Shown: positions 17,734 through 27,654 of the stretch, piece by piece | How positions within the stretch are numbered: the stretch's first letter is position 1 | Layout: each line of letters opens with the position of its first letter | The notes under the pieces: generated by a model | What the model saw: the letters and a program-made list of their open reading frames with translations, nothing else | The model's database searches: none | Told to the model about the DNA's origin: nothing | Source of the DNA: Bacillota bacterium | GTDB taxonomy: Bacteria; Bacillota; Clostridia; Lachnospirales; Lachnospiraceae | Assembly: GCA_023439505.1 (NCBI GenBank) | Contig: JAEXNR010000028.1 | Location: 36,586-100,585 of the forward strand | Length of the DNA: 64,000 nt | Direction: 5' to 3' | Program-made: the position numbers and the translations under genes

Positions 17734-18498
17734 ATGAATGTACTGGAAATGAAGAATGTAACAAAAAGTTATCATACCGGCAGAAAATTAAGTACGCAGG
17801 TGCTGAGTAATATCAGCCTTACGCTAAAGTACAATGAATTTGTGGGTATCATGGGGACCTCGGGGAGCGGTAAGACGACATTGCTTAACCTGGCCTCCGG
17901 TATCGATCAATGTGATGACGGAGAAATTGACCTATGGGAGAATAATATCTGCGACTTGGACAAGAATGAATTGGCCCTGTTCAGACGCAGTAATATGGGA
18001 ATGGTATTTCAGGATTTTAATTTGCTGAGCAGTCTTACCATCAAGGAAAATATTATGGTTCCGCTGATTTTGGATAAGAAGTATGAACTCATAGATTCAG
18101 ATGCGGTTACTTCATTTGCTAAAATGCTTGATATAGAGGATATTCTCGACCACTATCCTTATGAAGTATCCGGAGGACAGCAGCAAAGAGCCGCTATTTG
18201 TCGTGCTATTATTAACGATCCTAAGATTATTTTTGCAGACGAGCCGACGGGAAATCTTGACTCTGGGTCCTCTAAGAAGGTAATGGAGTACTTTGAGCGG
18301 GTACATCAAAAGTATAAAACAAGCATCCTTATGGTTACCCACGACCCCTTTTCGGCCTGCCATTGTGAAAGAGTGATTTTTCTTGATGACGGTGCAATAA
18401 CCAATGAGATAACAAAACAAGGAGATGAAATCGGATTTCTTCATCAGATCATGGATGTACTTCAGGAATTCAATGCCGGGAGGAAGGGTGGAATATGA
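17734..18498 (+). CDS. BceA-type ABC transporter ATP-binding protein
   Basis: 254 residues. Walker A GTSGSGKTTLL near residue 43, signature VSGGQQQRAA, Walker B IIFADEPTGNLDS and switch His in MVTHD are all intact. The Q-loop segment GMVFQDFNLL and the ADEPTGNLD form are typical of the BceA/MacB class, whose partners are FtsX-like permeases. The stop overlaps the next start by 4 bases (ATGA), so the two subunits are translationally coupled. With the two-component system that follows, it forms a peptide-antibiotic sensing and resistance module. Confidence 0.88.
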   Translation: MNVLEMKNVTKSYHTGRKLSTQVLSNISLTLKYNEFVGIMGTSGSGKTTLLNLASGIDQCDDGEIDLWENNICDLDKNELALFRRSNMGMVFQDFNLLSSLTIKENIMVPLILDKKYELIDSDAVTSFAKMLDIEDILDHYPYEVSGGQQQRAAICRAIINDPKIIFADEPTGNLDSGSSKKVMEYFERVHQKYKTSILMVTHDPFSACHCERVIFLDDGAITNEITKQGDEIGFLHQIMDVLQEFNAGRKGGI

Positions 18499-20411
18499 CA
18501 TTTCGTGAAATTACCTGGAAGATGTTTCGGGCTGAAATAAAAAACTATCAATTATTTATTACCTGCAATATTATGGTAATTGGGGTTTTGTTTGGTTTTA
18601 TCTCCCTGTCGGTAAATAAACAGTTTATGGACTACTCCCTTGTTGATCCAATGATATCCTCTAATATCTATGCACCAGCCTATATTCTTCTTTTGTTTTC
18701 AGGGATCTTTATTCCTTACACACAGAATGCATTTATGAAAGCAAGACAAAAGGATTACGGAATCTTATTATCTCTTGGTATGACAGAGCAGGAGGTAAAA
18801 GTTCAGGTAGTAATAGAAAATTTAATCCTATCTATGATATCGCTGCTTGGCGGACTGGCGGCGGGTACCGGTTTATCCCTATTATTCTTATTTATAATTC
18901 GTGAAATCATCGGAATTAGCGGTATTCATATGGCCTTGTCTTTCAGTGCATATCAAATGACAGCAGCATACTCTTTTGGGATTTTTGTCATCTCACTGCT
19001 GTTTAATTTGTTTGGAATGCTAAGGAGTACCATTTACGAGAAGCTGAAATATGCTCAAAAAGCGGAACGAGGGAAACATTATCATATCTTTTTTGCTATG
19101 GCAGGGGTAGTTATCACCATCGGAGCATTGATGATTATGGTGCTATTTTATCGGAATAACAACGATGTCTGGTTTATGAGCATTCTTGTATGTGTCATCG
19201 GTTCTATCCTGATTTTTTATCATGGAGAGGCTTTTTTGGAATATTATCAAAAAAGGCATAGAAAGAGTTATACGAAAAATCTCTTTCTGATGTCTGATAT
19301 GAAATATTATTATGGGAAGAATAAGAAAATATTTTTGGCAATTACCTGGATTTTCTTTACCATGTTCTTCTTTCTGCTGTTAGGATTGGTGAATTATCCG
19401 GCGCTAATTAAAAATTCCCGGACATACCATCCGTATCATCTGGCATATGGGGAGATTAAGAACCAATTTGCCGGGTTACGTAAGGAGGAGGTCGTACAGA
19501 TTGCACATAACAATGGCAATGAAGTGACGGACTATGAGACCGTGAGATTTGTCAGAAGCAATGCGTTCACCGTTTTTGAGATCGGAGAGATTAACCATTC
19601 CCTTAACAAGGATTATCAAGTCAGCCCGAATACCTTCCTGTTGGTATATCCCTATGATTTAGAGGATGGATATGATCATTCCATGCAGTTAGATATCGCG
19701 GATATCAATGTTTCATCAGAGGATGGAGAACGGCAGCTCCACCGAAAGGGCAGCATAGCCGATCCGTTATTTGGGAGTATTCATTGTATCTCGGATTATA
19801 TCCTGCTGGTTGATCATGACACTTTTCAATGGCTCATGGATCACAAAACCGATTATTATATGAAGGGTACCTTGCAGTTATATCACTTTAGCCGGTGGCA
19901 AAGTTCAAAAGCAATCGTAAACGCAGTTGAGAAAAAGCTGATGCAGAAGAATTCCATGGAGCAGCTGGAGACATTTTATAAGGTCAGCAGTAGGATCGAG
20001 GCCGAACAGACAGCTGCGAAAAGCGCATCTTTTCTGATCTTTCTGATCGCCTGCATCTGCCTGTTGTTTTATGCCTGTGCAATTATTATGATTCATTTTA
20101 AGCTAAAGATGGAATATCAGGAGGAACAGAAAAAATACCGCGGTCTTTATCGCATCGGGATGAAGAATCAGGAGATGAAAAAGATGATATCACAGAAGAT
20201 TCTGGTTCTGTTTCTAATATCCTTTCTGTACGCTATGACAGTCAATCTTGCTTACAGTTATGATACCTTTCAAACCAGCGGTTATGGAACGACAGGCATT
20301 CTATATGCAATCCTTACCACTGTATGTTTTCTGGGCATTCATCTTTCGGTGTATCGTGTTTACAGCTGCAGATATTATAACGAAACGGTTATGGATCTTG
20401 GGCTTAAGTGA
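18495..20411 (+). CDS. BceB-type FtsX permease
   Basis: 638 residues with about ten membrane segments: one near residue 20, a group at 60-250, an extracellular region of about 200 residues (300-510), and a final group after 515. This is the layout of BceB permeases, where the large loop binds lipid II cycle intermediates or peptide antibiotics and the permease also signals to the kinase. The segment MKARQKDYGILLSLGM matches the conserved FtsX amphipathic helix. It precedes the response regulator by 49 bases. Confidence 0.87.
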   Translation: MTFREITWKMFRAEIKNYQLFITCNIMVIGVLFGFISLSVNKQFMDYSLVDPMISSNIYAPAYILLLFSGIFIPYTQNAFMKARQKDYGILLSLGMTEQEVKVQVVIENLILSMISLLGGLAAGTGLSLLFLFIIREIIGISGIHMALSFSAYQMTAAYSFGIFVISLLFNLFGMLRSTIYEKLKYAQKAERGKHYHIFFAMAGVVITIGALMIMVLFYRNNNDVWFMSILVCVIGSILIFYHGEAFLEYYQKRHRKSYTKNLFLMSDMKYYYGKNKKIFLAITWIFFTMFFFLLLGLVNYPALIKNSRTYHPYHLAYGEIKNQFAGLRKEEVVQIAHNNGNEVTDYETVRFVRSNAFTVFEIGEINHSLNKDYQVSPNTFLLVYPYDLEDGYDHSMQLDIADINVSSEDGERQLHRKGSIADPLFGSIHCISDYILLVDHDTFQWLMDHKTDYYMKGTLQLYHFSRWQSSKAIVNAVEKKLMQKNSMEQLETFYKVSSRIEAEQTAAKSASFLIFLIACICLLFYACAIIMIHFKLKMEYQEEQKKYRGLYRIGMKNQEMKKMISQKILVLFLISFLYAMTVNLAYSYDTFQTSGYGTTGILYAILTTVCFLGIHLSVYRVYSCRYYNETVMDLGLK

Positions 20412-20460
20412 TGTAGTTTGCTCATGGGTTAAAAAAGTCGTAATAGGAGAACTTGTATCT

Positions 20461-21150
20461 ATGAACCATATCTTATTATTGGAGGACGATGAAAGTGTTA
20501 ATCGTGGTATCACCTTCACACTGAATAGGGAAGGGTATACTGTTTCGCCTTGCATGTCAGAGAAAGAGGCCTGGCTGGCGTTTCAGACGCAGGAACCACA
20601 GCTGATCATCTGTGATATAACATTGCCGGAAGGAAATGGGCTGCACTTTATTCAGAGAATCAGAAAGATCAGTAATGTTCATATCATATGCCTGACGGCG
20701 TTAGATCAGGAGGTAGATCAGGTGATGGGCTATGAAGCGGGTGCGGATGATTATGTAACAAAGCCCTTTAGCTTGTCGGTACTGTTAATGAAAGTCGGTG
20801 TTTATTTTAAAAAACTTCAAAAAGAGAATCAGGAGATCTTATCATCGGGAGATTTGAAGATCTTATGCAGAGAAATGAAAACCTATAAGGGAAAGAAAGA
20901 AATTACCCTTACAAAAAATGAATGGAGATTATTACAGCTGTTTCTGGAACATCCCAGGCAGATCCTGACAAAGGGTCAGATGCTGGAGCAGCTATTTGAT
21001 GCGGAGGGAAATTTCGTAGATGATAATACCATTGCAGTCAATATTAGGAGACTTCGCGAGAAGATTGAAGAAGATGCATCCAGACCGGAGTATATTAAAA
21101 ATATCAGAGGGATGGGGTATCTTTGGGAGAAGGACTGCTATCGATGCTAA
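20461..21150 (+). CDS. OmpR-family response regulator
   Basis: 229 residues: receiver domain (LLEDDESV acidic pocket, phospho-acceptor Asp in ICDITLPEG, Lys in DDYVTKPF) and C-terminal winged helix ending in YIKNIRGMGYLW. ATG 20461 is chosen because AGGAG lies just upstream and it gives the usual receiver start; the open frame runs further back into the permease gene. It probably activates the BceAB-type genes when phosphorylated by the next gene product. Confidence 0.92.
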   Translation: MNHILLLEDDESVNRGITFTLNREGYTVSPCMSEKEAWLAFQTQEPQLIICDITLPEGNGLHFIQRIRKISNVHIICLTALDQEVDQVMGYEAGADDYVTKPFSLSVLLMKVGVYFKKLQKENQEILSSGDLKILCREMKTYKGKKEITLTKNEWRLLQLFLEHPRQILTKGQMLEQLFDAEGNFVDDNTIAVNIRRLREKIEEDASRPEYIKNIRGMGYLWEKDCYRC

Positions 21151-21202
21151 CTTGTCCTGAAACAAGGGTTATGGGAGCATAATGAATAAAGGATGATCAG
21201 AC

Positions 21203-22453
21203 ATGCAAAGAAAAACTTATCTTATTCTGGCAATATTCGGACTGGCTGTCATGCTGTTGGCTGACAGCTTGCTGATTTCCTTGGAATACCGGCAATATAA
21301 AGAGAAAGTAGAGCTTCTGGAGCGTATGATAACCGGTGAGGAACAGGGCCTTACAAATCTGGAAATTGCCACCCGAATCCTGAAAGGGGAGAGGGATATA
21401 ACGCCGGGGGAAGGAAGAGAGATCCTTGGTGCCTACGGATATCAGTCAGCGTATCAGGATGTGTATTACCGACAGTGGAAGCGGCAAATCAGGAGGATAG
21501 GGATCGGATCCACTCTGTTTTATATGGTATATTTGTTATTAATACTCGGGTTAAAACTGCAGCAGGAAAGAAGAAAACACCGGGAATATGATGAGTTTGA
21601 GCAAATTCTTCTGAATTTTCGCGCCGGAAGCTATAAAATAATGCCCGAAATACTTCCTTCCATTCAGGAAGATACTGACAGAAATCGTATTTATATTCAG
21701 GCACAATCCCTGGGGAATTATCTTCAGCTGATGGAAGAACGGATGCTACGGGAAAAGGAAGGAACCAAAGCTTTGGTAACGGATATTTCCCATCAGCTTA
21801 AGACACCGGTAGCGGCATTAAAGACCTGTTTTGAAGTCCTGCTCCAGGAAGATTTAAGCCGTGAAGAGCGGAAAGAGTTTTCTATGCGATGCAGCCAACA
21901 GCTTAAAGGGTTGGAGGATTTGCTTCAGGCATTAATTAATATTTCCCGCCTGGAGACAGGGATGATTCAGTTAAAGAGAGAGAACGGATGTGTTTATGAA
22001 ACTCTGGTTCTGGCAGTAAATCGTGTTTATCTGAAGGCACAAGAGAAAGGAATCGAAATTGAATTGGAGGCAGAGGAGGCCATGCAGAGCTTAAGTCTGC
22101 CCCATGACAGTAAATGGTTATGTGAGGCTTTGATCAATCTCCTCGATAACGCTGTGAAGTATAGTCCGCCAGGTACTTGTATTACGTTAAGAATGATGGC
22201 AAGAACCAACTTTCTTCGAATAGAAATAGAGGACCAGGGAATTGGGATAGCAAAGGAAGAATATCATCAGATCTTTCAACGCTTTTATCGGGGCAAATCA
22301 GAAACAGTGAAAAAAACTGCCGGTTCCGGAGTTGGTCTTTATCTGACCAGAGAAATCATTTCCATGCACCGGGGTAATATTGCCGTGGCCCCTGTTTTGC
22401 CGACATCTCATACCGGGACAATCTTTGTAATCCAATTGCCATATCAGTTTTAG
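21203..22453 (+). CDS. Sensor histidine kinase of the BceRS-like system
   Basis: 416 residues. Two membrane segments (about 6-25 and 97-115) flank an extracellular part of about 70 residues. The H-box DISHQLKTPVAALK, N-box LINLLDNAVKYS and G-boxes (DQGIGI, GSGVGLYL) are complete. Classical BceS kinases are about 330 residues and lack an extracellular sensor; this one is longer. It may therefore sense a ligand itself or still depend on the permease. A terminator follows 0-1 bases after the stop. Confidence 0.88.
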   Translation: MQRKTYLILAIFGLAVMLLADSLLISLEYRQYKEKVELLERMITGEEQGLTNLEIATRILKGERDITPGEGREILGAYGYQSAYQDVYYRQWKRQIRRIGIGSTLFYMVYLLLILGLKLQQERRKHREYDEFEQILLNFRAGSYKIMPEILPSIQEDTDRNRIYIQAQSLGNYLQLMEERMLREKEGTKALVTDISHQLKTPVAALKTCFEVLLQEDLSREERKEFSMRCSQQLKGLEDLLQALINISRLETGMIQLKRENGCVYETLVLAVNRVYLKAQEKGIEIELEAEEAMQSLSLPHDSKWLCEALINLLDNAVKYSPPGTCITLRMMARTNFLRIEIEDQGIGIAKEEYHQIFQRFYRGKSETVKKTAGSGVGLYLTREIISMHRGNIAVAPVLPTSHTGTIFVIQLPYQF

Positions 22454-22489
22454 AAGTCTTACGATAATGTAAGACTTCTATTCTTATTT
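22452..22489 (+). terminator. Rho-independent terminator after the kinase gene
   Basis: Perfect 11-bp stem (22452-22462 with 22469-22479), 6-base loop, then ATTCTTATTTT. It divides the two ABC operons. Confidence 0.85.
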
Positions 22490-22618
22490 TGTAAGTCAGG
22501 TGAAAGACTGGGACAGTAGAATAAGAATAGAAGCAGTCGTCACGGTTGAGAGAATTCCTTCAGGGGGTTGTTATGTAGGGTCTGAACCGTACTGCAATGG
22601 AAAGGAGAATTATAAAGT

Positions 22619-23293
22619 ATGGTTACAATTCTTAGAACGGAGCATTTATCAAAATCTTATGGCAGCGGAGATAATCAGGTAAGAGCAGTTCAGGATGCAA
22701 ATATCTCCGTCCGACAGGGGGAATTTGTTGCTATTATAGGAAAGTCCGGGTCCGGTAAAAGCACTTTGTTACACATGATGGGGGGACTGGATCAGCCAAC
22801 AAAAGGTTCAATCTGGATAAAGGATCAGGATATTTTTAAACTGAAAGAAGATGAACTGGCGGTATTTCGCAGAAGAAAGATGGGATTTGTATTTCAAGCT
22901 TATAATCTGATTTCCTCCATCAATGTATGGGAAAATATTGTACTGCCCATTGGGCTGGATCATAAGCAGATGGATCAGGCATTTATCAGGGATATCATAT
23001 CCACGCTTGGTCTGGAGAATAAATTATCGAATCTGCCCAATACGCTGTCCGGCGGGCAGCAGCAGAGAGTTGCCATTGCAAGAGCACTGGCATCCAAACC
23101 GGATATTATTCTGGCGGATGAGCCCACCGGAAATCTGGATTCTAAAACCAGTGATGAAGTTGTTGGACTACTTCGGATGTCGACGCAAAAATACGGACAG
23201 ACGCTGGTTATGATCACTCATGATGAAGAGATTGCCCAGATTGCCGACCGGATTCTGATCATCGATGACGGAAGGGTGGTGGAAAGAAGATGA
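22619..23293 (+). CDS. MacB/LolD-type ABC transporter ATP-binding protein
   Basis: 224 residues. GKSGSGKSTLLHMMGGL is the Walker A region, followed by LSGGQQQRVAIARAL and IILADEPTGNLDS and the switch His in MITHD. This close match to LolD/MacB/YknY indicates a mechanotransmission-type ABC system that works with an FtsX permease. AAAGGAG lies about 11 bases upstream. The last four bases overlap the start of the permease gene (ATGA). Confidence 0.88.
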   Translation: MVTILRTEHLSKSYGSGDNQVRAVQDANISVRQGEFVAIIGKSGSGKSTLLHMMGGLDQPTKGSIWIKDQDIFKLKEDELAVFRRRKMGFVFQAYNLISSINVWENIVLPIGLDHKQMDQAFIRDIISTLGLENKLSNLPNTLSGGQQQRVAIARALASKPDIILADEPTGNLDSKTSDEVVGLLRMSTQKYGQTLVMITHDEEIAQIADRILIIDDGRVVERR

Positions 23294-25731
23294 ATACCTT
23301 AACGCGCCTTGCTGTCAGCAATGACAGAAAGAACAGAGCCAGAAGCGTATTAATCATTATCTCAGTTCTTCTTACAACAATGCTACTTACCATGATTGCT
23401 ACCTTTGGATATGGTTTGATTCGGTTTAATCATGTCAATGCGGATAAATTATATGGTAGTTATTATGGAAGCTACAGAGGGATCACCGGAGAACAGCTGA
23501 AGGAGATGAAGCTTCGCAGTGAGTTTTCAAAGATCGGGATCAGTAGTCTGGCAGGTGAAGTTAAAGATAATAAAAACATGAACCTATACTGGCTGGATGA
23601 TACGACAAGAGAATTGGTAAATCTGAATCAGGATCTGCAGGAAGGCAGATTTGCAGAGAAAGAAAATGAGATCGCGGCAGAGGCATCATTTTTTGAGAAG
23701 CTTGGAGTAAAAGATCCGAAGGTGGGAGACCGGGTTACCCTCTTATACCGTGGAGGACCGGATCACAAATATGAGCAGTATACCTTTCACATCAGCGGCA
23801 TCTTATATCAGAAAAAGGAGAATGCGCCAAAGGGAAATGATACAGGTTATGTATCGGAGGATTTTTATCACTTGGTGACGCCCTTATCAGAACGAAGATA
23901 TCAGGCGTATTTTCGTCTGGACTCCGGTGTGGCGATTAATAATGAAACAGCAGAGGATGTTATAAAGGAGCTTGCCGGAAAATGTAAAATTGATGAAAGA
24001 CGGGTATCTGTTAACAGTTATTATTTGATGTGGGCTATGGATCCCGGGACGCAGACCATCATCGTATGTGTTGTAATTGCCCTGATGATTATACTGTTCT
24101 CGGTTGCAGTTATTTACCATATCTTCCAGGTGGGATTGGTGCAAAAGATACAGGAATACGGGAAGCTCAAAGCATTGGGAATGACAAGAGGAGAATTAAG
24201 GAAGGTGATCTTTTTGGAAGGCATGCTCTTGGGCTGCTTTGGTATACCCCTGGGTATTCTCGCAGGTTATCTCACTTCAAGGGCCTCTTTTTCCTGGATT
24301 AGTAGGCAATCAGCCATCATCCGGGAGGGGGAAAGATTGGAACAAATCTCCCTTTTATGCCCTCCGCTGCTATTGCTTGTGATTTTTATATCCTTTCTGA
24401 CCATATGGGCAGCATTAAGAAAGCCGATGAAGATAGTTGCATTCGTTTCACCCGTGGAAGCCATCCGTTTTCAGGTGCATGACGGTAAGAAGAAAGAGAT
24501 TCGGAAAAAAAACGGTGCCATCAATTTGAAGGGGCTGCTTCTTGCAAATCTTTCTATAAACAGAAAAAGTGTGATTTCAACCATCTGTACCATGGGTCTT
24601 TCCTGCGTTTTATTTGTAATTATTACGAACTTTGTTGGTAATATTGATCCTGAATTTGATGCCAGAAGAACGGTGGAATATGGACAGTTTTCTCTTCAAC
24701 TGGATTATTCTCTGAATGATACGGCGTATCCGGAAAACAATCTGGATCAGATTCTTAAGGAAAACCCCTTTAACAGCCGGATCGTGAATGAAATCAAGGC
24801 AATAAACGGAGTGACTGATGTTAAGTTAAGAAGAATTCTCGCAATGAAGGATATCTCATCCGAAAAGCAGGGGAAGGACGAATTTATGTCGGTGATGGTT
24901 CTTGACCGGGAGGGTTTTACTCATGCAGAGAACAGGGGCGGGAGGTTAGGAAGTTTTGATTATCAAAAGGCCGCGAAAGAAAATGCCATACTCTTTGGAT
25001 GGTCGCATTTCATATCCGATTACGGATATTCACTGGACCAACCGGTAGATATGGTTCTTACCGACGGCAGCACTCAGGTGGAGGTTACGGCACCGGTGAT
25101 TGGATCCTTTGGCTCCATTGATACGGATTGGGCCATCACTGAGGATACGTACCAAAAGCTCGGTTTGACAGGGGATAATATTAGCTGTGTATGGGTTGAT
25201 TGTAAGAAACAAGACATGATAAAGGTAAAGAAGGAACTGGAACAAATCATTGCAGATCGTGGCCGTATCACCATTGACTCCTATCAGGATGCCCTGGAGG
25301 AATCAACGTTAAGTATGCAGTTAATGCAAATGATCTGCTACATGCTGTTAATGATTCTTGGTTTAATTGGGTTTATGAATATGGCAAATACGATTATTAT
25401 GAGTATTATCACCAGAAAACAGGAATTTGGTATTCTTCAGGCAATTGGGATGACCAACAAACAATTAAATCGTATGCTGCAGCTGGAGGGACTGATCTTC
25501 ACCGCCGGTACTGCGATCCTGGCACTGACCATTGGATCACCCATTGGTTATGCTGTCTTCCGGTATGGAAAGAAAAATGGATTTATCGGACTGAATGTTT
25601 ACCATTTCCCATGGGTGGAGATGACAGGGATGATATTGTCCATTGCCCTGCTTCAAATCATTCTCTCCTATTTGCTAAGCCATAACCTTAAGAAGGAATC
25701 ACTGGTGGAGCGAATTCGCTACCAGGAATAA
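23290..25731 (+). CDS. FtsX/MacB-type ABC permease, two FtsX domains
   Basis: 813 residues. A first membrane segment near residue 20, an extracellular domain of about 230 residues, three membrane segments (about 255-385) with KIQEYGKLKALGMT, then a second copy: segment near 430, extracellular domain, and three final segments with TRKQEFGILQAIGMT. Both FtsX cores are therefore present in one chain. Such permeases export lipoproteins, toxins or peptides or regulate cell wall hydrolases. It is adjacent to, but separated by a terminator from, the BceAB-type operon, and may be a second resistance pump controlled by the same regulator. Confidence 0.87.
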   Translation: MNTLTRLAVSNDRKNRARSVLIIISVLLTTMLLTMIATFGYGLIRFNHVNADKLYGSYYGSYRGITGEQLKEMKLRSEFSKIGISSLAGEVKDNKNMNLYWLDDTTRELVNLNQDLQEGRFAEKENEIAAEASFFEKLGVKDPKVGDRVTLLYRGGPDHKYEQYTFHISGILYQKKENAPKGNDTGYVSEDFYHLVTPLSERRYQAYFRLDSGVAINNETAEDVIKELAGKCKIDERRVSVNSYYLMWAMDPGTQTIIVCVVIALMIILFSVAVIYHIFQVGLVQKIQEYGKLKALGMTRGELRKVIFLEGMLLGCFGIPLGILAGYLTSRASFSWISRQSAIIREGERLEQISLLCPPLLLLVIFISFLTIWAALRKPMKIVAFVSPVEAIRFQVHDGKKKEIRKKNGAINLKGLLLANLSINRKSVISTICTMGLSCVLFVIITNFVGNIDPEFDARRTVEYGQFSLQLDYSLNDTAYPENNLDQILKENPFNSRIVNEIKAINGVTDVKLRRILAMKDISSEKQGKDEFMSVMVLDREGFTHAENRGGRLGSFDYQKAAKENAILFGWSHFISDYGYSLDQPVDMVLTDGSTQVEVTAPVIGSFGSIDTDWAITEDTYQKLGLTGDNISCVWVDCKKQDMIKVKKELEQIIADRGRITIDSYQDALEESTLSMQLMQMICYMLLMILGLIGFMNMANTIIMSIITRKQEFGILQAIGMTNKQLNRMLQLEGLIFTAGTAILALTIGSPIGYAVFRYGKKNGFIGLNVYHFPWVEMTGMILSIALLQIILSYLLSHNLKKESLVERIRYQE

Positions 25732-25937
25732 AATCAAATCAGAAGTCAACTGCAAAAACACTTTACATTAACACAAGGACTCGGTATACTGAGGCTCATA
25801 GAGGATGGGTATTTCTCCTAATGATACAAGTACAATGGTTTCAATGAATCGAATATCAACATGCTTTTGGCATAACGGGCATGGTGGTTTATTTAGAAAA
25901 CATTGTACTGGAGTAAATCGGGAAAGGAAGTGAAGGG

Positions 25938-26939
25938 TTGGAGCAAAAGGGACCTACATATATACTGAGTGACGATTATTATGAGGTGGTTGACCGGCTT
26001 GCCAAAGAAACAGAGCAAAGACTAAATCAGGAACTGGAAGAAATCATTCATTCCTTTCTGGCAGAGGGTGCAATCCAGACAGCACAATCGCTGCGTTCTA
26101 TTTCAGAATACAGTCTGGAATTGCTTTACATCGGGGTACTTTCCCGTTCCTATTCGTTATCGGAGGAAGGGGATGGGCTGGGGCAATTAGTGACGTTATC
26201 TGCCTGGTTAGGGAATACAGGGGAATTCGATGAGATAACAGAACGGCTTTTGGCGTGGATCTCTTATTGGAAAAGAGTCGGAGGATTCCATCAGGATTTT
26301 AAGAAAATACAGTACGAGGCAGTTTGTTTTATCAAAAAAGCAGAGGAGCTATTATACCCCTGCACAAAGCAGATTCCCGAATTTATACGTAAGGCTGCTG
26401 ATTCCTATAGAGACAGAGAGGATGTTATCTTAGTAACACGAAGTATCAATGAGTATTACATCAATATGGTGGGGGCACAAATACTCAACCTTGTTTACCG
26501 CAAAGAATTCAAACAGGCCGACAGGGTATATATCTTTGTACCCGGTTGTATGGCTGCACGGTTTGATCAATGTCAGGCAGAAAAGTCCGACATGGGATAT
26601 ACCTGTATTGGCTGTACGCCGGACTGTCCCATTTATAAAACGACGTGTCTGGGACAGCACTATCAAGCTGAAACAGTCATTGTCTATCATAGCTCTGCAT
26701 TGTATCATACCAGAGTTTCAAAAAACAACGGGAAGTATGGAGTAGTGGGAATTGCCTGCGTATTAAATCTGATCTCAGGGGGATTAAAAGCAAGGGATCT
26801 GGGATATGTTCCCCAGTGCGTGGTACTCAATTACTGCGGATGCAGACAGCATTGGAGCAGGGAAGGATTGGTTACCGATATCAACAGGGAACGACTGGAA
26901 GAAACATTATCCGCAAGGGAATACAGAACTTTAAATTGA
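25938..26939 (+). CDS. DUF116 protein, cysteine-rich
   Basis: 333 residues. The C-terminal half has the DUF116 cysteine pattern: CMAARFDQC, CIGCTPDCPI and CLGQH, then YCGCRQHW near the end. Such clusters suggest an iron-sulfur or zinc site; the biochemical role of DUF116 is not known to me. The N-terminal 200 residues are helical. TTG start at 25938 with AAGGAAG 7 bases upstream. It is a single gene with its own terminator, next to but convergent with the oxidative-stress operon. Confidence 0.7.
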   Translation: MEQKGPTYILSDDYYEVVDRLAKETEQRLNQELEEIIHSFLAEGAIQTAQSLRSISEYSLELLYIGVLSRSYSLSEEGDGLGQLVTLSAWLGNTGEFDEITERLLAWISYWKRVGGFHQDFKKIQYEAVCFIKKAEELLYPCTKQIPEFIRKAADSYRDREDVILVTRSINEYYINMVGAQILNLVYRKEFKQADRVYIFVPGCMAARFDQCQAEKSDMGYTCIGCTPDCPIYKTTCLGQHYQAETVIVYHSSALYHTRVSKNNGKYGVVGIACVLNLISGGLKARDLGYVPQCVVLNYCGCRQHWSREGLVTDINRERLEETLSAREYRTLN

Positions 26940-26957
26940 TAGATACAGTGAAAGTGA

Positions 26958-27009
26958 AACAGGTTGAAAGAGGACTCGCAGAAACGAAATCTTTCAACCT
27001 GTTATTCTT
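26958..27009 (+). terminator. Terminator after the DUF116 gene
   Basis: Perfect 13-bp stem (26958-26970 with 26991-27003), 20-base loop, then ATTCTTGT. It sits between convergent genes. Confidence 0.7.
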
Positions 27010-27059
27010 GTGTCCGAAGGACGCACGTTCTGATTACTATGCATACTCAATGTAATAAG

Positions 27060-27614
27060 TTAAAACTCTTTATAATACTCTTTTTTTGCACCACAGACAG
27101 GACAGTGCTCCGGTGCTTCATCCAGAATGGTATGACCACAAACCGGACAGACATAGACATTCTTAAATTCGAAATCTTTTTCTTCTCTCGCGAAATCCTG
27201 TGCCTGTTTGAAGAGATCGGCATGTTGCTTTTCTGCTTCAAGTGCAAAATGAAAGCTGCGTTTCGCACCCGGCTCCTTCTGAAATTCTGCCGCATTCAAA
27301 TAGACAGGATACATCTGTTCCACTTCATGCAGTTCCCCGTTAATGGCCCCCTGGAGATTATCCACTGTTTTACCGGTTCCAAATACTGCACCTGCAGTAA
27401 CCGCCGCATCAGCCGTATTACCTGCAATTTCTTTAAAATGGTTGCCAGCATGAACGCTCTCTGCATATGCGATTGCTTCAAAAAGCGTTCCTATCCGGGG
27501 GAATCCTTCTTTTTTAGCCATATCTCCCCAGATCAGATAACGCATATGCGCCATACTTTCTCCGCCATAGGCGGAGTGAAGAAAATCAGATGTCATCGCA
27601 TTTTTAACTGCCAT
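27060..27614 (-). CDS. Rubrerythrin
   Basis: 184 residues. The N-terminal ferritin-like diiron domain (residues 1-135) has the Glu-rich pairs YGGESMAHMR and IAYAESVHAGNH and a later FHFALEAEKQHADLF helix. A C-terminal rubredoxin-like domain carries CPVCGH and CPVCGA, binding one iron. Rubrerythrins reduce hydrogen peroxide in anaerobes with electrons from NADH via rubredoxin or ferredoxin. AAGGAGG precedes the start. It is the last of six minus-strand genes that begin with encapsulated ferritin, 40 bases after korB. Confidence 0.92.
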   Translation of the reverse strand: MAVKNAMTSDFLHSAYGGESMAHMRYLIWGDMAKKEGFPRIGTLFEAIAYAESVHAGNHFKEIAGNTADAAVTAGAVFGTGKTVDNLQGAINGELHEVEQMYPVYLNAAEFQKEPGAKRSFHFALEAEKQHADLFKQAQDFAREEKDFEFKNVYVCPVCGHTILDEAPEHCPVCGAKKEYYKEF

Positions 27615-27654
27615 TTTTTAATCCTCCTTCGATAAATAAAAATAAATCGTATGG

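Noticed and set aside
26964..27635. 223-codon plus-strand frame over the rubrerythrin gene
   Set aside because: The minus strand encodes a clear rubrerythrin with a ribosome site; the plus frame is its shadow, with a Cys/Phe-rich composition.
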